A DNA stretch of 64,000 bases from Lepidostoma basale (GCA_022606425.2 JAHDVF020001374.1:1-64000), one strand, 5' to 3'; counted from the stretch's first letter, positions 38,398-48,999 are shown. Made by a program: numbers and translations. The notes: generated from the letters alone by a model not told the origin.

Positions 38398-39021
38398 TAT
38401 ACATCTTTCAATCTTTCATAGAATGGTTGGGGCAGGCAACAAAATGAATGGTGCACTTAAAGTTGTCATCGCAAACAAAAACCTATCCAAAAAAGCTAGA
38501 ATGGCAGTGCACAATGGTGTTCTTCTACCGACCCTTATGTATAGAAGCGAAGCATGGAACTGGAAAAAAAAGGATGAAAGTAGAATAAATGCAGTAGAAA
38601 TGAGATCTCTTAGACGAATGTGGAGATACTCTGTGTGTGATAGAGTGTCGAATGAAAATATAAGAAATGAATGCGGTGCGAATGATGGTGTCATGAACAT
38701 AATAATGAAAGGATCATTAAGATGGTTTGGACATATGAAAATAATGAATAAAGAAAGAATGGTAAAAAAATTATATGTTAATGATGTAAATGGAACCAGA
38801 AATAGAGGAAGACCGAGGAAAACGTTGCACGATCAAATAAATCAAATATTGAATGCCGGCCATGTGAAGAGTCAGAGAAATCGACGCGCATGCATGACAC
38901 GATGTATGAATGTTGAGGAAGCGAGAGAAATATGTAAGGAAAGAAATGTGTGGCAGTCCATTCTTTCTGCCTACCCCTTCGGGGAGACGGCGTGATGGTT
39001 GTTTTTTTATACATCTTTCAA
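38398..39021 (+). mobile_element. YPFGE LINE, young copy with 14-bp duplication
   Basis: TATACATCTTTCAA at 38398-38411 and 39008-39021. The insert is open for ~190 codons to the stop at 38993-38995: NKMNGALKVVIANKNLSKKA, AWNWKKKDESRINAVEMR, SLRWFGHMK, GTRNRGRPRKTLHDQINQIL and SAYPFGETA. The first ~25 residues of the 216-codon frame are flank. The tail is degenerate (GGTTG then T7) rather than (GTTA)n. It landed in a Penelope-like block that resumes at 39022. Confidence 0.88.
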
Positions 39022-39205
39022 AAATTAGTCACACGTGGTGGTCGTAAGATGGCGGAATGGGGAATGTTGTTAACATAAAGCGATCGCTTTACCCAACCAA
39101 TGACAGGTCATAAGTTCTGTAAACGCCTTGCTGTAAATATTCTGTTTTCAAAAAAACATTTGACATCTTCGTCTCTATTGAGATATAATTAATCCGTAAA
39201 AATTA
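39022..39205 (+). mobile_element. Penelope-like terminal-repeat block, fragment
   Basis: AAAATTAGTCACACGTGGTG, GCGGAATGGGGAATGTTGTT, CCCAACCAATGACAGGTCAT and CATCTTCGTCTCTATTGAGA match 62590-62790 and 29945-30095 in order. Confidence 0.65.
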
Positions 39206-39600
39206 AAATATCGTTTTTTTTCAGTTGTGAATGTATTTTTTTCACCCTCATCATCGGGAGAACGATAAAAATGATATATTAGTTTAAATAATTGCGTAGA
39301 TTTTCACGGTTGGCAGCAATATGTTTTGTGTGATTTTGGGTAACAGCTAGTGATTTCTCCTTCTCGACCGACGTGTCGGAGATCGTTGCAGTCTCCATCT
39401 TAAGGGTTATGTACATAGGTGGTAAATGTGGTCATTACCACCACCAAGAACATTATTGTAAATAAATATTAAAGTAAATATAAGTCATCCTGTATCCCTT
39501 TACTTCAGACAAATCCTTGAAGTAATTTTCACCACCAAAACTAGATTCAAATAGAATGGGAATAAAGGACGTGACGTAGCAAAATAGCCTTACTTTTATT
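39206..39600. other. HH5 trace (39225-39290), otherwise unassigned
   Basis: TTTCACCCTCATCATCGGGA with GAACGATAAAAATG is an HH5/HH6-like half on the minus strand without a readable GAA box. From 39300 to 39600 is single-copy sequence with a small ATTACCACCACCAAGAA block; no gene. Confidence 0.4.
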
Positions 39601-39607
39601 TAAAAAC

Positions 39608-39768
39608 TAACAACTAACCATCACGCCGTCTCCCCGAAGGGGTAGGCAGAAAAAATGGACTGCCACACTTTAACCGATGCGGCACTCCATTCTTCTCTTT
39701 TCGCCCCCGCGGGAGACGCGGTGTGATGGGTTGCGAACATCTTCGCCACCAACAGGCATCTCCAGCTC
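39608..39768 (-). mobile_element. SINE-Y copy, 5'-truncated
   Basis: Plus strand: ACTAACCATCACGCCGTCTC, CCCCGAAGGGGTAGGCAG, TTCGCCCCCGCGGGAGACGC, GTTGCGAACATCTTCGCCAC, ending abruptly after GGCATCTCC. The AT-rich 5' half is missing. Confidence 0.8.
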
Positions 39769-39929
39769 TTTTATTGATATTTAAAAAAATCTTAAACTAC
39801 TAGAATTTTTTTTAATTTGAGCTATTTTAAATTTCTGCTTAAGTACCCGTTTGTTTTTGATAATGAGACACATGTTTCCGGTTTTATAACATAATGTTTG
39901 AAAACTTATTTCGATGTATCCAACAACTA

Positions 39930-40075
39930 TAATGATATTACTGAAATCTCGTGATAGAAGTTCATTTTATATAATAATTCAATAAAACGATGCTTTTTTT
40001 AAGTTCTTTCACTTTTGTCTTTATTAAGACAGCGAACAGTTTCGTCAGGCTCGCTGGCGTCGACAGACTGGTAAT
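39930..40075 (-). repeat. HH1 half element (single arm)
   Basis: Asymmetric end (ATTACTGAAATCTCGTGATA) followed by one arm, CTTTCACTTTTGTCTTTATT to GGCGTCGACAGACTGG. The second arm is absent. The arm's core on the minus strand is CTGTCGACGCCAG..CTGACGAAACTGTTC. Confidence 0.65.
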
Positions 40076-40540
40076 ATATTAATTCATATACTGCATACTC
40101 GTATATAATTATAATAATTGTTAAAATATTGTACAATTATTTTATAATATATCTTTTTTGGACTTTATTAGCATTTTAGCTATGGTCAAACAATAAATTT
40201 ATAAAAAAATATCTTTACGGTTCCACAGTGTTAATGATTAAGGTATATCTAAATTCAAAAATTTAATTAAATAGACACATTATTTTATTACGTTAAAACC
40301 AGTGTAATAAACGAATGATTAACCATAAATCATAGAAGAGGAAATGTATTAAGAATTGGAAATAAACATTAATTCATACATTAAACCTTACGTATATTTT
40401 AATTTGAGGCACGTGTCTAAAAATTACTTCCCTAAAGTAAGAAATGATTTTTTTTAAATTCCTCCACAATATTACACAACTTGTATATACGAATACAATA
40501 CCCAGCAGTATTTTATAAACATGAAAATAAATTAAAACAC
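40076..40540. other. No recognisable feature
   Basis: Very AT-rich single-copy DNA. Confidence 0.45.
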
Positions 40541-40547
40541 TGTTGCT

Positions 40548-40630
40548 CAAGCGATCGCCCTGACCAACCGCTTTATACTACCAACCGATGAAACCGGTTG
40601 GTAGTACTCGTATAAAGCGATCAGCGTTAA
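40548..40630. repeat. Short inverted repeat (CGCTTTATACTACCAACC)
   Basis: CGCTTTATACTACCAACC at 40570-40587 faces GGTTGGTAGTACTCGTATAAAGCG (positions about 40597-40620) around GATGAAACC. An outer GCGATCGCC/GATCAGCG pair is imperfect. It contains GATGAAACCGG but no stem II between the GATGA and GAAAC boxes, so I do not call it a hammerhead. Confidence 0.7.
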
Positions 40631-40764
40631 AAGTTGAAAAAATATTTAGTTTTTAAAAGAATATTGAAAAAAAAATGCACCGGATACAGAAAGTATAGAA
40701 ATAGTATCGTTGACATTTATTGTTATTTTGTATGTATTAGAATTTTTTAAGCAAAATCGTTTTT

Positions 40765-41050
40765 TATATCTTCTTCTTCTTCTTCTTCTAATAGTGCCGT
40801 GTACCTTCTCCCGGCCTGGAGATTTTCTGTAGGGATTAATTTCCCTTAGCTGGTGGGTCTCGGTTTTGTGCTGCATACGCCCTGCGTCTTCTCCTTGCCT
40901 GCTATGACCCTAATAGTAAGGTCAGTGATCACATCTCTAGGGACTCGCAGAATCACGAGGACGCCAGGGAGTCGAACCAACTGGAAGTCTTTCTATTGTC
41001 ATGCAAGCTGGCGTTTCACGGAATTTAATAGAAACATACCTTCCAGCAGG
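40765..41050 (-). pseudogene. Probable GAA-LINE 3' fragment
   Basis: The plus strand carries (CTT)7 at 40771-40790, a (GAA)n tail in reverse. It then runs through GTGCCGTGTACCTTCTCCCG and AGGACGCCAGGGAGTCGAAC without a sustained frame on the minus strand. Assignment is based on the tail and its GTGCCGTGT context, shared with 31085-31612. Confidence 0.45.
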
Positions 41051-41059
41051 GTATGTCCT

Positions 41060-41895
41060 ACTGTGGCACTTAAAACATTCGAGTACCGTTTTTATATAAA
41101 AAGAATGTTATGTACTATATTTATTTCAACAAGGATTAGTAAAACGAAGCAAACATTTTGTAATATAATAGAACCTGACAAAATTCTAAGTAAACATTTA
41201 TTTAAAACCGAATAATGTGAAATGTATGATATGATATTTTAAGATAAAATAAACAGTAATATTCTAAATATTTTTTTGTCACAGGGGAATCATAATACAC
41301 ATATATTTATAGTTTTTTTTTAAAGAAAATAAATTGAAGATTTCATGCTACAAATATAATTTTTCTGTCTACCTAAAATAAGATAATTTGACTCTTGTCA
41401 TTCCATCGCAAACATTGTTACCTAAACACCCTTCACTCCCCCCCCAACCTTGACTCCCTTATTATCAGAATAGGGTGTCTAACAAAATCCCCGCAGGGCG
41501 CCACCTGCCGTAGACAGCCCTTTGAAAAAGCTCTATTACTTTTGGTACTACCTGTTTTCAGATTGGTATATCTTTGTGTTGGAACCGAGTCTTGTTTTGG
41601 GTACAAATAATTATATTTTGCGAACGACAACTTGTTAAATGTTTTTTAAGGCTATATTGCCATAAAATGCTTGAGTTTTCGTGTTTGTTTTATTTCAATA
41701 TGAAATCAGAATAAAAAACGTTGTTTTCTGTGCAGCGTTTTAAAGTTATTTTAGAGCATTCTGTTTTCAATACAATGGAATTGAAATTGATTACAGCTGA
41801 CCTATTTAAATATAATGTTTGAAAAATTGATACTTTTATTTTTAATATAACTGAATTTAAACATTATATGTCATATAATTTGGTCCACTGGTTGG
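41060..41895. other. No recognisable feature
   Basis: 41400-41640 is GC-richer (CCGCAGGGCGCCACCTGCCG) with a 65-residue minus frame of no known motif; the rest is AT-rich. Confidence 0.4.
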
Positions 41896-41904
41896 CCTCC
41901 CCTG

Positions 41905-41985
41905 TTAGTCATGTTAAAAAACATCGTTTTATTTAATTATTATTTAAAATGAACTTCCATCAAAAGATTTAAGTTATATCTTTCG
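41905..41985 (+). repeat. HH1 asymmetric end only
   Basis: TTAAAAAACATCGTTTTATT, TAATTATTATTTAAAATGAA and CTTCCATCAAAAGATTTAAG are the distal HH1 end without a core. Confidence 0.65.
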
Positions 41986-42157
41986 ATTCCTTGAAACTAT
42001 TGTATTCCCCTAGAAAATATCCAAATAAAGCAGAATATATTAACCTTAATAAAATGATGAATTTTTGTATGAAGCACTTAATTTGTGGCATGACATTATT
42101 TTAAATAATTTAAAACGCTTGTATAGTTTATTAAATCATATATTTGATTTTTTCCAG

Positions 42158-42279
42158 GTCTATAAACACTTGATTGACCTCATTGGACACCCGTGCAAAT
42201 ATATCAAAGTCGTCACAGCATATGGGTCGCTGATGACTTGGTGGTGAAATATGAAGTGGTTGGGATACTTCCAGCAAAT
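42158..42279 (+). other. Exon-like 122-bp segment, strand uncertain
   Basis: On the plus strand the segment is preceded by TTTGATTTTTTCCAG and followed by GTAAGT, very good splice-site matches. The only open plus frame (VYKHLIDLIGHPCKYIKVVT) stops at 42245-42247. On the minus strand the same DNA is open and protein-like (CCDDFDIFARVSNEVNQVFI) but lacks an obvious donor. No homologue recognised. Either a real host exon or coincidence. Confidence 0.3.
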
Positions 42280-42364
42280 GTAAGTAAAAAAATCGAAAAC
42301 AGATTCTCTCTCGATTTGTCTGTTGCCATGAATTGATCATGCCACGATTTCCTCGATGTATGAT

Positions 42365-42600
42365 TACCTAACGATGTAAATGGAACTAGAAATAGAGGAA
42401 GACTGAGGAAAACATGACACGATCAAATAAATCAAATATTGAATGTCGGCCACATGAGGAGTCAGAGAAATCGACGCGCGTGCATGACATGATGTATGAA
42501 TGTTGAGGAAACGAGAAAAATATGTCAGGAAAAAAAGTGTGGCAGTCCATTCCTTCTGCCTACCCCTTCGGGGAGACGGCGTGATGGTAAGTTAGTTAGT
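42365..42600 (+). pseudogene. YPFGE LINE 3' fragment
   Basis: AACGATGTAAATGGAACTAG, GTCGGCCACATGAGGAGTCA, TGCATGACATGATGTATGAA and CCCCTTCGGGGAGACGGCGT with GGTAAGTTAG tail. Frame broken near CMNVEE by stop codons. Confidence 0.8.
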
Positions 42601-42602
42601 CA

Positions 42603-42690
42603 AGAAATCTGGTCTTGTACAAGCTTGAACTCATGTATCCTGGATCAGGAGCCAAGCGTTCTGACCCCTTCGCCACCACCCGATGAACTG
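42603..42690 (-). mobile_element. SINE2 fragment (tRNA-related head)
   Basis: Minus strand: CATCGGGTGGTGGCGAAGGG, GTCAGAACGCTTGGCTCCTG, ATCCAGGATACATGAGTTCA. Its A-box-like TGGCGAAGGGG and B-box-like GAGTTCAAGCTT are about 45 nt apart. Homologue at 36045-36125. Confidence 0.55.
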
Positions 42691-43230
42691 TGGGTATCAT
42701 AAATATGTAAAATATATGTTTTAATGCAAATACGACAAATTTACGTTGAAAATATTGTATCCTTATATTTTTTACGCAAAATTGAGTGATAATTTCGAAT
42801 TTCAAACAATTTACGAAGAGCTCGTGAAGTTTTATACAAAAAATGAGGAAATTCATAAAAAGGCGAAGTAAAGTTTAATTGGCCCTTAGCTATAGGGGGG
42901 GAGGGGATAAAATATGGAATAAGCGATAAAATATGCCCGAAGAATTTTTATACTCGGCTAACGGTTTCAATGTAAAAGAATTTCCAAGATTTGAATATTT
43001 TATATAACACTTTGCTAACCAGAGCGACGAATGAAAACGTGTACGATTTTATGATAACAAAAATTATAATAAAAATTCCACAAAATCGGATTTGTATGTA
43101 TTTACGATACTTATTTAATCATTTTTCTTCTGGTCGACTGCTCAAATCTTGTAAATATTCGATTAAAAGGTGCCGGCTGACATCTGCATACCTATTTTCA
43201 AATAGGTTATTTTATTTGATGTTTTTAAAT
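42691..43230. other. No recognisable feature
   Basis: AT-rich single-copy sequence with short chance frames. Confidence 0.45.
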
Positions 43231-43234
43231 AATA

Positions 43235-43365
43235 AATCAATCAAATATTATATTTAATGTCGGTCACGTGAGGAGTCGGAGAAATTAACGGGCGTGCATG
43301 ATACGATGTATGATTATTGAGGAATCGAGAGGTGTGAGTCAGAAAAGAATAGTGTGGTGGTCCGT
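43235..43365 (+). pseudogene. YPFGE LINE 3' fragment, decayed
   Basis: ATATTTAATGTCGGTCACGT, GAGGAGTCGGAGAAATTAAC, TACGATGTATGATTATTGAG and AGTGTGGTGGTCCG; the terminal hairpin and tail are missing. Confidence 0.7.
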
Positions 43366-43369
43366 TATT

Positions 43370-43535
43370 TTTAATTTCTTGAACAATAATATAAAACCCC
43401 GCATGATATTGTTAATATGAATGAATACGTTTGTTTACTAGAAATTTTATTACAGTTTATGGAAATGACATGTTTTGCCTTTCGAAGTTGTGATCAAATA
43501 TTATTTTAATAAACTGTAATAAAATTTCTAGAAAA
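43370..43535. repeat. HH2 inverted pair
   Basis: Arms CTAGAAATTTTATTACAGTT and AACTGTAATAAAATTTCTAG are perfectly complementary. The left arm includes GACATGTTTTGCCTTTCG; the core of the right arm is deleted. Confidence 0.6.
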
Positions 43536-43589
43536 CAAAAAACTTTAACACCATCCACATCTGTACTAATTTCTTATTCTATCGAGCCT

Positions 43590-43995
43590 AGTATTCGTCT
43601 TCTTCTCAGCGCTACATCCCGGTGTGGAATTTAGTCTCCTCCACAACAGTTCTCCACTGGCTCCCGGCTCTGGCCATCTTTCTTCATTCTCCAGATTTTT
43701 CTAATTTCTCCCACCAATCTTCCACGCAGTCCATCCCATCGTTGTCATGGTCTGCCTCGTGGTTTCTTTTCGCGCGCCACCCATCTGGACATAATTTTCG
43801 GTGCTATACCTTCTGGCATTCTTTCTACATGGTCAGCCTACTGTAGGCGTTGAGACATACAGATTCTTCCCACTTCTTTCAAGCTAAAGATTTCTTTTGA
43901 TTCTGTAAGTTCCATCCTCCAGTGTGGGTCCAAAATGCTAGCTTGCTTTCTTGTTGCTGTGTTAGGGACCATGTTTCACAGCCGTTAATGATTTC
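43590..43995 (-). pseudogene. GAA-LINE fragment
   Basis: Plus strand opens TCGTCTTCTTCTCAGCGCTA and proceeds to ACCATGTTTCACAGCCGTTA near 43970, the reverse of the 'NGCETWSLT'-type post-RT motif. GTTGAGACATACAGATTCTTCC sits where 'R.WLGHV.RM' is expected. Minus frames are broken. Confidence 0.55.
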
Positions 43996-44039
43996 CAAGC
44001 CTGGTCACTCGAATTAAATGAAATTAAGTATTTGAATGT

Positions 44040-44335
44040 AAGAAACACTTCAATACGAAGACGGTCGGGAGTATCGAATGTCATCGAAAAGGAAGCTTAG
44101 CTCAAATCCTCATTTGCAGGACTTGTTGCTGGACTGGGAGACCAAAGATGGACAAGAAGGGTATTCGTATGGAGACCTCGTGAAGATAAAAGCAGAGCGA
44201 GCTCCACGCGCGATGGTCTGATGATAGAAAGAAAATTGCTGGTGATATGATGCAGAAGGCGCGACAGGATGCAGAGCGTGTTGAGAAGAACGGGGGAGGT
44301 CCAGCGTTGGACGGCATCAGCTGTATATGTAAAAG
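44040..44335 (+). pseudogene. RTE-like LINE C-terminal fragment
   Basis: Plus strand with shifts: RWTRRVFVWRPREDKSRA, SSTRWSDDRKKIAGDMMQKA, RQDAERV. This is the standard 'W..RPR....R.RP.TRWSDDI...AG..WM..A.DR' RTE ending, missing the tail. Confidence 0.7.
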
Positions 44336-44483
44336 TAAGTTCTATAAGTAAGTGTCTGAAATCAAGAAACTTTTCAACAATAATGAATGAAAAAATGTTT
44401 TACATCGTATGTATCAAAGGAAATTAGTTTTTTTTAAACTTTCATTATTTATTTATAATACATATTCATGCATTTTATGTTGT

Positions 44484-44998
44484 ATAGGTGTTTTTTTTGT
44501 GGTTTGGTTTTTTAACTGACAACATTGTTTCTACAGACTGGCAATTTGACAATTGACAGTTGATTTGTAGTTAACACGTTTTGCCATTTTATCATGAATA
44601 GACTGACACTAGAACAGCGCTTGCAAATTGTGCAAATTTATTTTGGAAATCATGGTTTGGCTCGCCAAACTTATCGTGCACTACGTCCATTTTACGGTCG
44701 ACATAATCGTCCATCCAAACAAGTGATTCGGAAGACCATAGATTTTGGAGAGGTTTTCGCACCACGTACACTCTAGTGCGATACGCACCCACAAAGACGA
44801 CAATTGTCGAAAATTGGACTTTACGATTGCGCTTCATTCGAGCTAACCGTGGCACTCATATGCCCGAAATTATATTAAAACGATAATGGCATAAAATTAT
44901 CTGTTAATTAATGCCAGAATCATAGACATTTAAATTATTTTAATGTGTTTTTTTTTTTAAATATATATTGTATACCTCTAAAAAAAACACCCTATATA
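44484..44998 (+). mobile_element. Mariner-like transposon, internally deleted
   Basis: Ends resemble each other in inverted orientation: TATAGGTGTTTTTTTTGTGG at the left and, reverse complemented, ATATAGGGTGTTTTTTTTAG at the right. Between them is the N-terminus of a transposase. An internally deleted relative is at 2055-2345. The terminal TA dinucleotides fit a Tc1/mariner-type duplication. Confidence 0.7.
44594..44776 (+). pseudogene. Mariner-like transposase, N-terminal DNA-binding fragment
   Basis: 60 codons, MNRLTLEQRLQIVQIYFGNH, then TYRALRPFYGRHNRPSKQVI. This matches the helix-turn-helix N-terminus of a mariner-related transposase group in insects ('L....R..IVQ.YFEN..S...TYR.LR..YG.HNRP....I'). 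The frame stops 12 residues after VIRKTIDF, before any DDE catalytic residue. The ATG follows directly on the terminal region, as in intact elements. Confidence 0.75.
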
Positions 44999-44999
44999 T

Positions 45000-45270
45000 C
45001 GAATGGGGTAAAAAGTGTATTCTTCCTAGTTTTGGTCGTATGACCTGTTTGTGACAGTGAGCTGTCCAGGGATGATAACGTTCAGCCATCCCTCTTGCTA
45101 CTAGGGTTTTTATTTTTGACACTTTTAATAATTCTCGTATCCCCCAAGAAAAAAAAAAATATTAGGTCCTTACTTATGAAATTGGCGTTTTGTATGGGAG
45201 GAACATAAAGTTGATTTTTTTTAAATATAATATATTTATTTAATCAAAGTATGTACAACATTTATTATAA
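45000..45270. other. No recognisable feature
   Basis: Single-copy flank right of the mariner-like element. Confidence 0.4.
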
Positions 45271-45274
45271 CATC

Positions 45275-45390
45275 TTTACAACATTTGTCAAAACTGATGA
45301 TATTTGTAAACAATTTTAAATATTTTTATAATATCACTGAGGAAGGACTGGGTCACATATTTAATTTTTTTTTTAAACAAAGAATATAAA
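45275..45390 (+). mobile_element. HH7 hammerhead remnant, broken
   Basis: TTGTCAAAACTGATGATATT, TGTAAACAATTTTAAATATT and ATATCACTGAGGAAGGACTG match the HH7 copies, but the sequence jumps from GGGT to CACATATTTAA. This deletes the closing half of stem II, GAAAC and stem III. Confidence 0.65.
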
Positions 45391-46190
45391 AAATGAAAAA
45401 GACAAATTATAGTTAATTATTAAAAATATGTAATAAAACCCTTGTTCACAGCTTGTATGAGAATATGATTTATTTATTAACTGGTATAAAACAGGGGACG
45501 ATGTATAGCAAATCAGAGGTTAGAAACAAGAAAAAAAGGGTACTAAAATTAATTGTGTAATACTTAATATTAATCACGAATAATTTTTCAAAACATGTCA
45601 TTATAAAATTGACAAACCATGAACATTCTTTTGGCATTCAATGAAATATAAATGACTTAATAGATGATTAATTTTCCTTCTTTATTTAATGACTAAAATA
45701 CGCTTAGGGCCGGCTATGAAAGTGTTATGCAATGAGATTTTCTAGTGCGTTCGTGTTCAATTTGAGAGTAAATCCTTTCACGAAAGTTAAGTGCATGCCG
45801 CTAGAGCTAACAAAACTTGATACGAGAGTTTAAGAAAGGTTCAACAAGTTTCTCAAAGATCAAATATAAACATAAAACAAGTATCATCAGCGCTTCGTGA
45901 ATAGTAAAGTGTTGAAGCGACATGAGAATATTTTAAACACTCCCAGTTCAACAAAGATTGAGTTTTTATAACATAAGATTAAAGTTTATCGTAAACTTAA
46001 CATACAGTTCAACACTTTTGAATAATTCAAACAAAAAGTTTTAAATCATAACTTCAAGCTCCAAATGCTATATTTTTCGCGAAATATATAAAGTGTCTAT
46101 GTTTTGTGTCACCACTACAAAGAAAACGCCTCCCATTTAACTGAAATATTTTTTTTGATATACTTAAGGCGTTAACACTATAAATCCATA
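45391..46190. other. No recognisable feature
   Basis: AT-rich, single copy; no frame longer than chance. Confidence 0.5.
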
Positions 46191-46194
46191 ATGA

Positions 46195-46445
46195 TTTTTA
46201 TTATTTTTATTATTTTTTGTACACAACAGGCTGTTTAAACGCATTTGCTGTATACTATTATATTTGCTATTATATTGATTCTCATGACATGTGATAGGTA
46301 GCTAACCTATCGCCATTTTATTGTCACGTGAATTCTACATCAGACCAAAGACAGTGTGACAATCACACTGCCATCGCCGGGGATCGAACCCGGGACCTTT
46401 GGTATGGAAGTCGGAGTTCTTACCACTGTGCCACGAAGGTCGTCG
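46195..46445 (-). mobile_element. tSINE, full-length copy
   Basis: Minus strand head CGACCTTCGTGGCACAGTGG, B box GGTTCGATCCC, hairpin CAGTGTGATTGTCACACTGT, body and T-rich (poly-A) end on the plus strand at ~46195-46215. Same subfamily as 19003-19256 (shares the GTACACAACAGG end). Confidence 0.85.
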
Positions 46446-46639
46446 TCATCGTTTCATGAATTAAAATTCTTTTTACATTTTCTAGATATATTTCAAAGTT
46501 TATACCTTCGTGGTGGAGTTTCTTTCGATTTAAATACTTTATATCGTTTTACCGGCGCGGCGGTGATGGTGTCAAACCTTTGAAATATGCCGAGAAAAAT
46601 AAATTCAAAATTAGAAAAATTTATTTAAAATTTTCAGCT

Positions 46640-46800
46640 TCTTCGTTTAATCAATCATTAGATTTTTGATAATCTAATGATTGATTAAAAAATAGCAAAA
46701 CACGCCATTCCCATTAATTAAATAAAATCATCTAAAAAACGGACGTTTTAATTCGTATTCATTCTTTAAAATAGAGTTTTACATCATTGTTCAACAAACT
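46640..46800. repeat. HH2 element, diverged
   Basis: ATCAATCATTAGATTTTTGATAATCTAATGATTGAT is a small palindrome (46650-46686). HH2 landmarks follow: CACGCCATTCCCATTAATTA, GACGTTTTAATTCGTATTCA and TTTACATCATTGTTCAACAA. The GAAAC box has decayed (GCAAAACACGCC). Confidence 0.55.
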
Positions 46801-46807
46801 GATTACA

Positions 46808-47215
46808 AACTAACTACCTAACCATCACGCCGTCTCAGGTTGTCTAAGCAGAAAGAATGTACTGCCAAACTTTTGTTTTTTGACATACTTCTTTCGTTTC
46901 CTCAACATTCCTACATCGTGTCATTCACGCACGACGACATTAAATAATTGATTTATTTAGTTCTATTTATATTGTTAACCTATACATTTTTATCATTCTT
47001 TCTTCATTATTCTTTCCACGTGTCGAAACCATCTTAATATTCTTTTCATTATTTTGTTCATAACACTATCATTTGCACCGCATTCACTTCTTGTATTTTC
47101 ATTAAACACTACCATACACATATTTTCTACACATTCGTCTAATAGATTTCATTTCTACTGCATTAACTCTAGTTCCATCCTTCTTTTGCCATATTCCATG
47201 ATTCGCTTTAATATA
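46808..47215 (-). pseudogene. YPFGE LINE fragment, decayed
   Basis: Plus: ACTAACTACCTAACCATCAC, GCCGTCTCAGGTTGTCTAAG, CGTGTCGAAACCATCTTAAT, ACACATTCGTCTAATAGATT and TTTGCCATATTCCATGATTC. No open frame; hairpin altered (CTCAGGTTG). Confidence 0.75.
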
Positions 47216-47875
47216 TTAGGGTTTGTACAATAACATCATTTTTCAAGAAACGTTTAACGTATATTAATTTTACTTTAATTATTTTTTATCAACTAAATTT
47301 ATTAAATGGATTTGTTACGTCATTTAGACAGCAGACCTTTTAATGAGTCCAACCATAATTAATACCCACCATTGCTTTAAGCGCGTTTAACGATTTCATA
47401 TATCGTTCTATTTGTTTGAAGGCAAACATATACGACTTGTATCTGAACTTATACAGTATTAAAGGGGGTGGGGAGGCGGTTCCCCACTGTGAATCGATCA
47501 ATCACAAAACAAATACATCACACGTGTTGTATAGTACAGAAACAGTAATAAATATTTTGATAAATTGATACTTACCGGTGAAATAAAAGCTCGCGAGTAT
47601 AACCATTATGGAAGGCTTCTTCGTTTTGTTTTAGCCAGAAATCCAAGCTGTATTTACGTTGAGAAAACAAGAAATTTAGCTCAATATAAATGTGTAACTA
47701 TTGAACTGTACCGTCAATAATTAATGTAACTTGTGAACCATTGATTTTCAGTTTAAAGTAATATACATATAAACCAAAAATCATTGGTTTATTAAAAAAA
47801 AAAACAGTTTTTCCAAGCAATATGAAGTCTTTAAACTCCCATATCTCCAAACTGTATATTTGCACTTGTTTCAGT
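47216..47875. other. No recognisable feature
   Basis: Single-copy AT-rich sequence. Confidence 0.45.
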
Positions 47876-47884
47876 TTTACACTC

Positions 47885-48175
47885 ACGGTGCGATATATAA
47901 GAAGTGAATGCGGTGCAAATGAAAGCGTTGTGAACAAAATAAGGAGAGGAACATTAAGATGGTTTCGACACATGGAAAGAATGAATGAAAAAATAATGGT
48001 AAGAAAGTATATGTTAACGATGTAAATAGAACTAAAAATATAGGAAGACTGGGGAAAACGTGGCAGATCAAATTAATCAAATATTGAATGTCGACCACAC
48101 GAGGAGTCGGAGAAATAATCTGGCAGTATTTCTGCCCATGCCTTCGGGGAGACGGCGTAATGGTTAGTTAGTTAA
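47885..48175 (+). pseudogene. YPFGE LINE 3' fragment
   Basis: IRSECGANESVVNKIRRGTL and RWFRHMERMNEK are open in frame 47822-48025, then it is broken, with an internal deletion before the end GCCTTCGGGGAGACGGCGTA and GGTTAGTTAG tail. Confidence 0.8.
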
Positions 48176-48409
48176 TTTAATTCATATAATATAATTTCGA
48201 CAATTGTGGTTTTACTCCTGGTTATCTGCAATATTCATGCCATCAAAGCTATCACAGTCGTATACAAATATCCAGGTTAATTATTATTTTTTATTATCCA
48301 ATTAATAAATCGATTATTTAGTGAAAAAAAAGCATTATTATGAGGCTAGTAGAAGCATATTAACTAAAGTAGAATAAAATTACAGTACATAAAATATGCA
48401 AAATTACAG

Positions 48410-48575
48410 CAAATAAACATGGCATGACCAAATTAATCAATTACTAAAAGGCGGCCACATTCAAAGTCGGAATAATCGACGTGCGTGCATGGTACGATGT
48501 ATGAATGTAGAAGAAGCCCGAGAGGTCGATCCTCTCTGCCTACCCCTCCGGGGAAATGGCGTGATGATTAGTTAG
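48410..48575 (+). pseudogene. YPFGE-type LINE 3' fragment (subfamily B)
   Basis: AACATGGCATGACCAAATTA, GGCGGCCACATTCAAAGTCG, TGGTACGATGTATGAATGTA and CCCCTCCGGGGAAATGGCGT followed by GATTAGTTAG. Confidence 0.8.
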
Positions 48576-48594
48576 TTAGTTTTTAAAACATGCG

Positions 48595-48985
48595 TAGTTG
48601 GGATCAAAATAAATGCTGCACTCAAAATCATAACTGTAAATAAAAATATAACTATTGCAGCAAAGATGGCAGTGCTAAATGGATTTTTAGTGATAATACT
48701 ATTATATGGAAACGAAACTTGGCGTAACTAGAAAAATGACGAAAATAGGATATATGCCATTGAAAAGTGATCGCTGAGAAAAATGTGCGGAAAAACAATG
48801 TTTGATATAATAACCAATATTGAAAGGAATATAATGCAGATAAATGCGTCATGAACAAAATTAAGAAAGAGTCTCACAGACTTTTCAGATATAAAACAAA
48901 TGAATTAGGGAAAAAGGGTTAAAATGATACATATACAAGTACTGTGAATGGAAAAATAAATCCAGGAAGGACAGAAAAACATAGA
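48595..48985 (+). pseudogene. YPFGE-type LINE fragment (RT-thumb region), decayed
   Basis: GATCAAAATAAATGCTGCAC, GCAGCAAAGATGGCAGTGCT, ATTATATGGAAACGAAACTT and AAATGTGCGGAAAAACAATG align in order with the INGALKVV, KMAVHNG, YGSEAW and RMCGKSVY regions. Stops throughout. Confidence 0.65.
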
Positions 48986-48999
48986 TTTTCCAATAATTA

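Noticed and set aside
40548..40630. Hammerhead in the short inverted repeat (GATGAAACC)
   Set aside because: The GATGA and GAAAC boxes are fused with no room for stem II; the cleavage-site context is absent.
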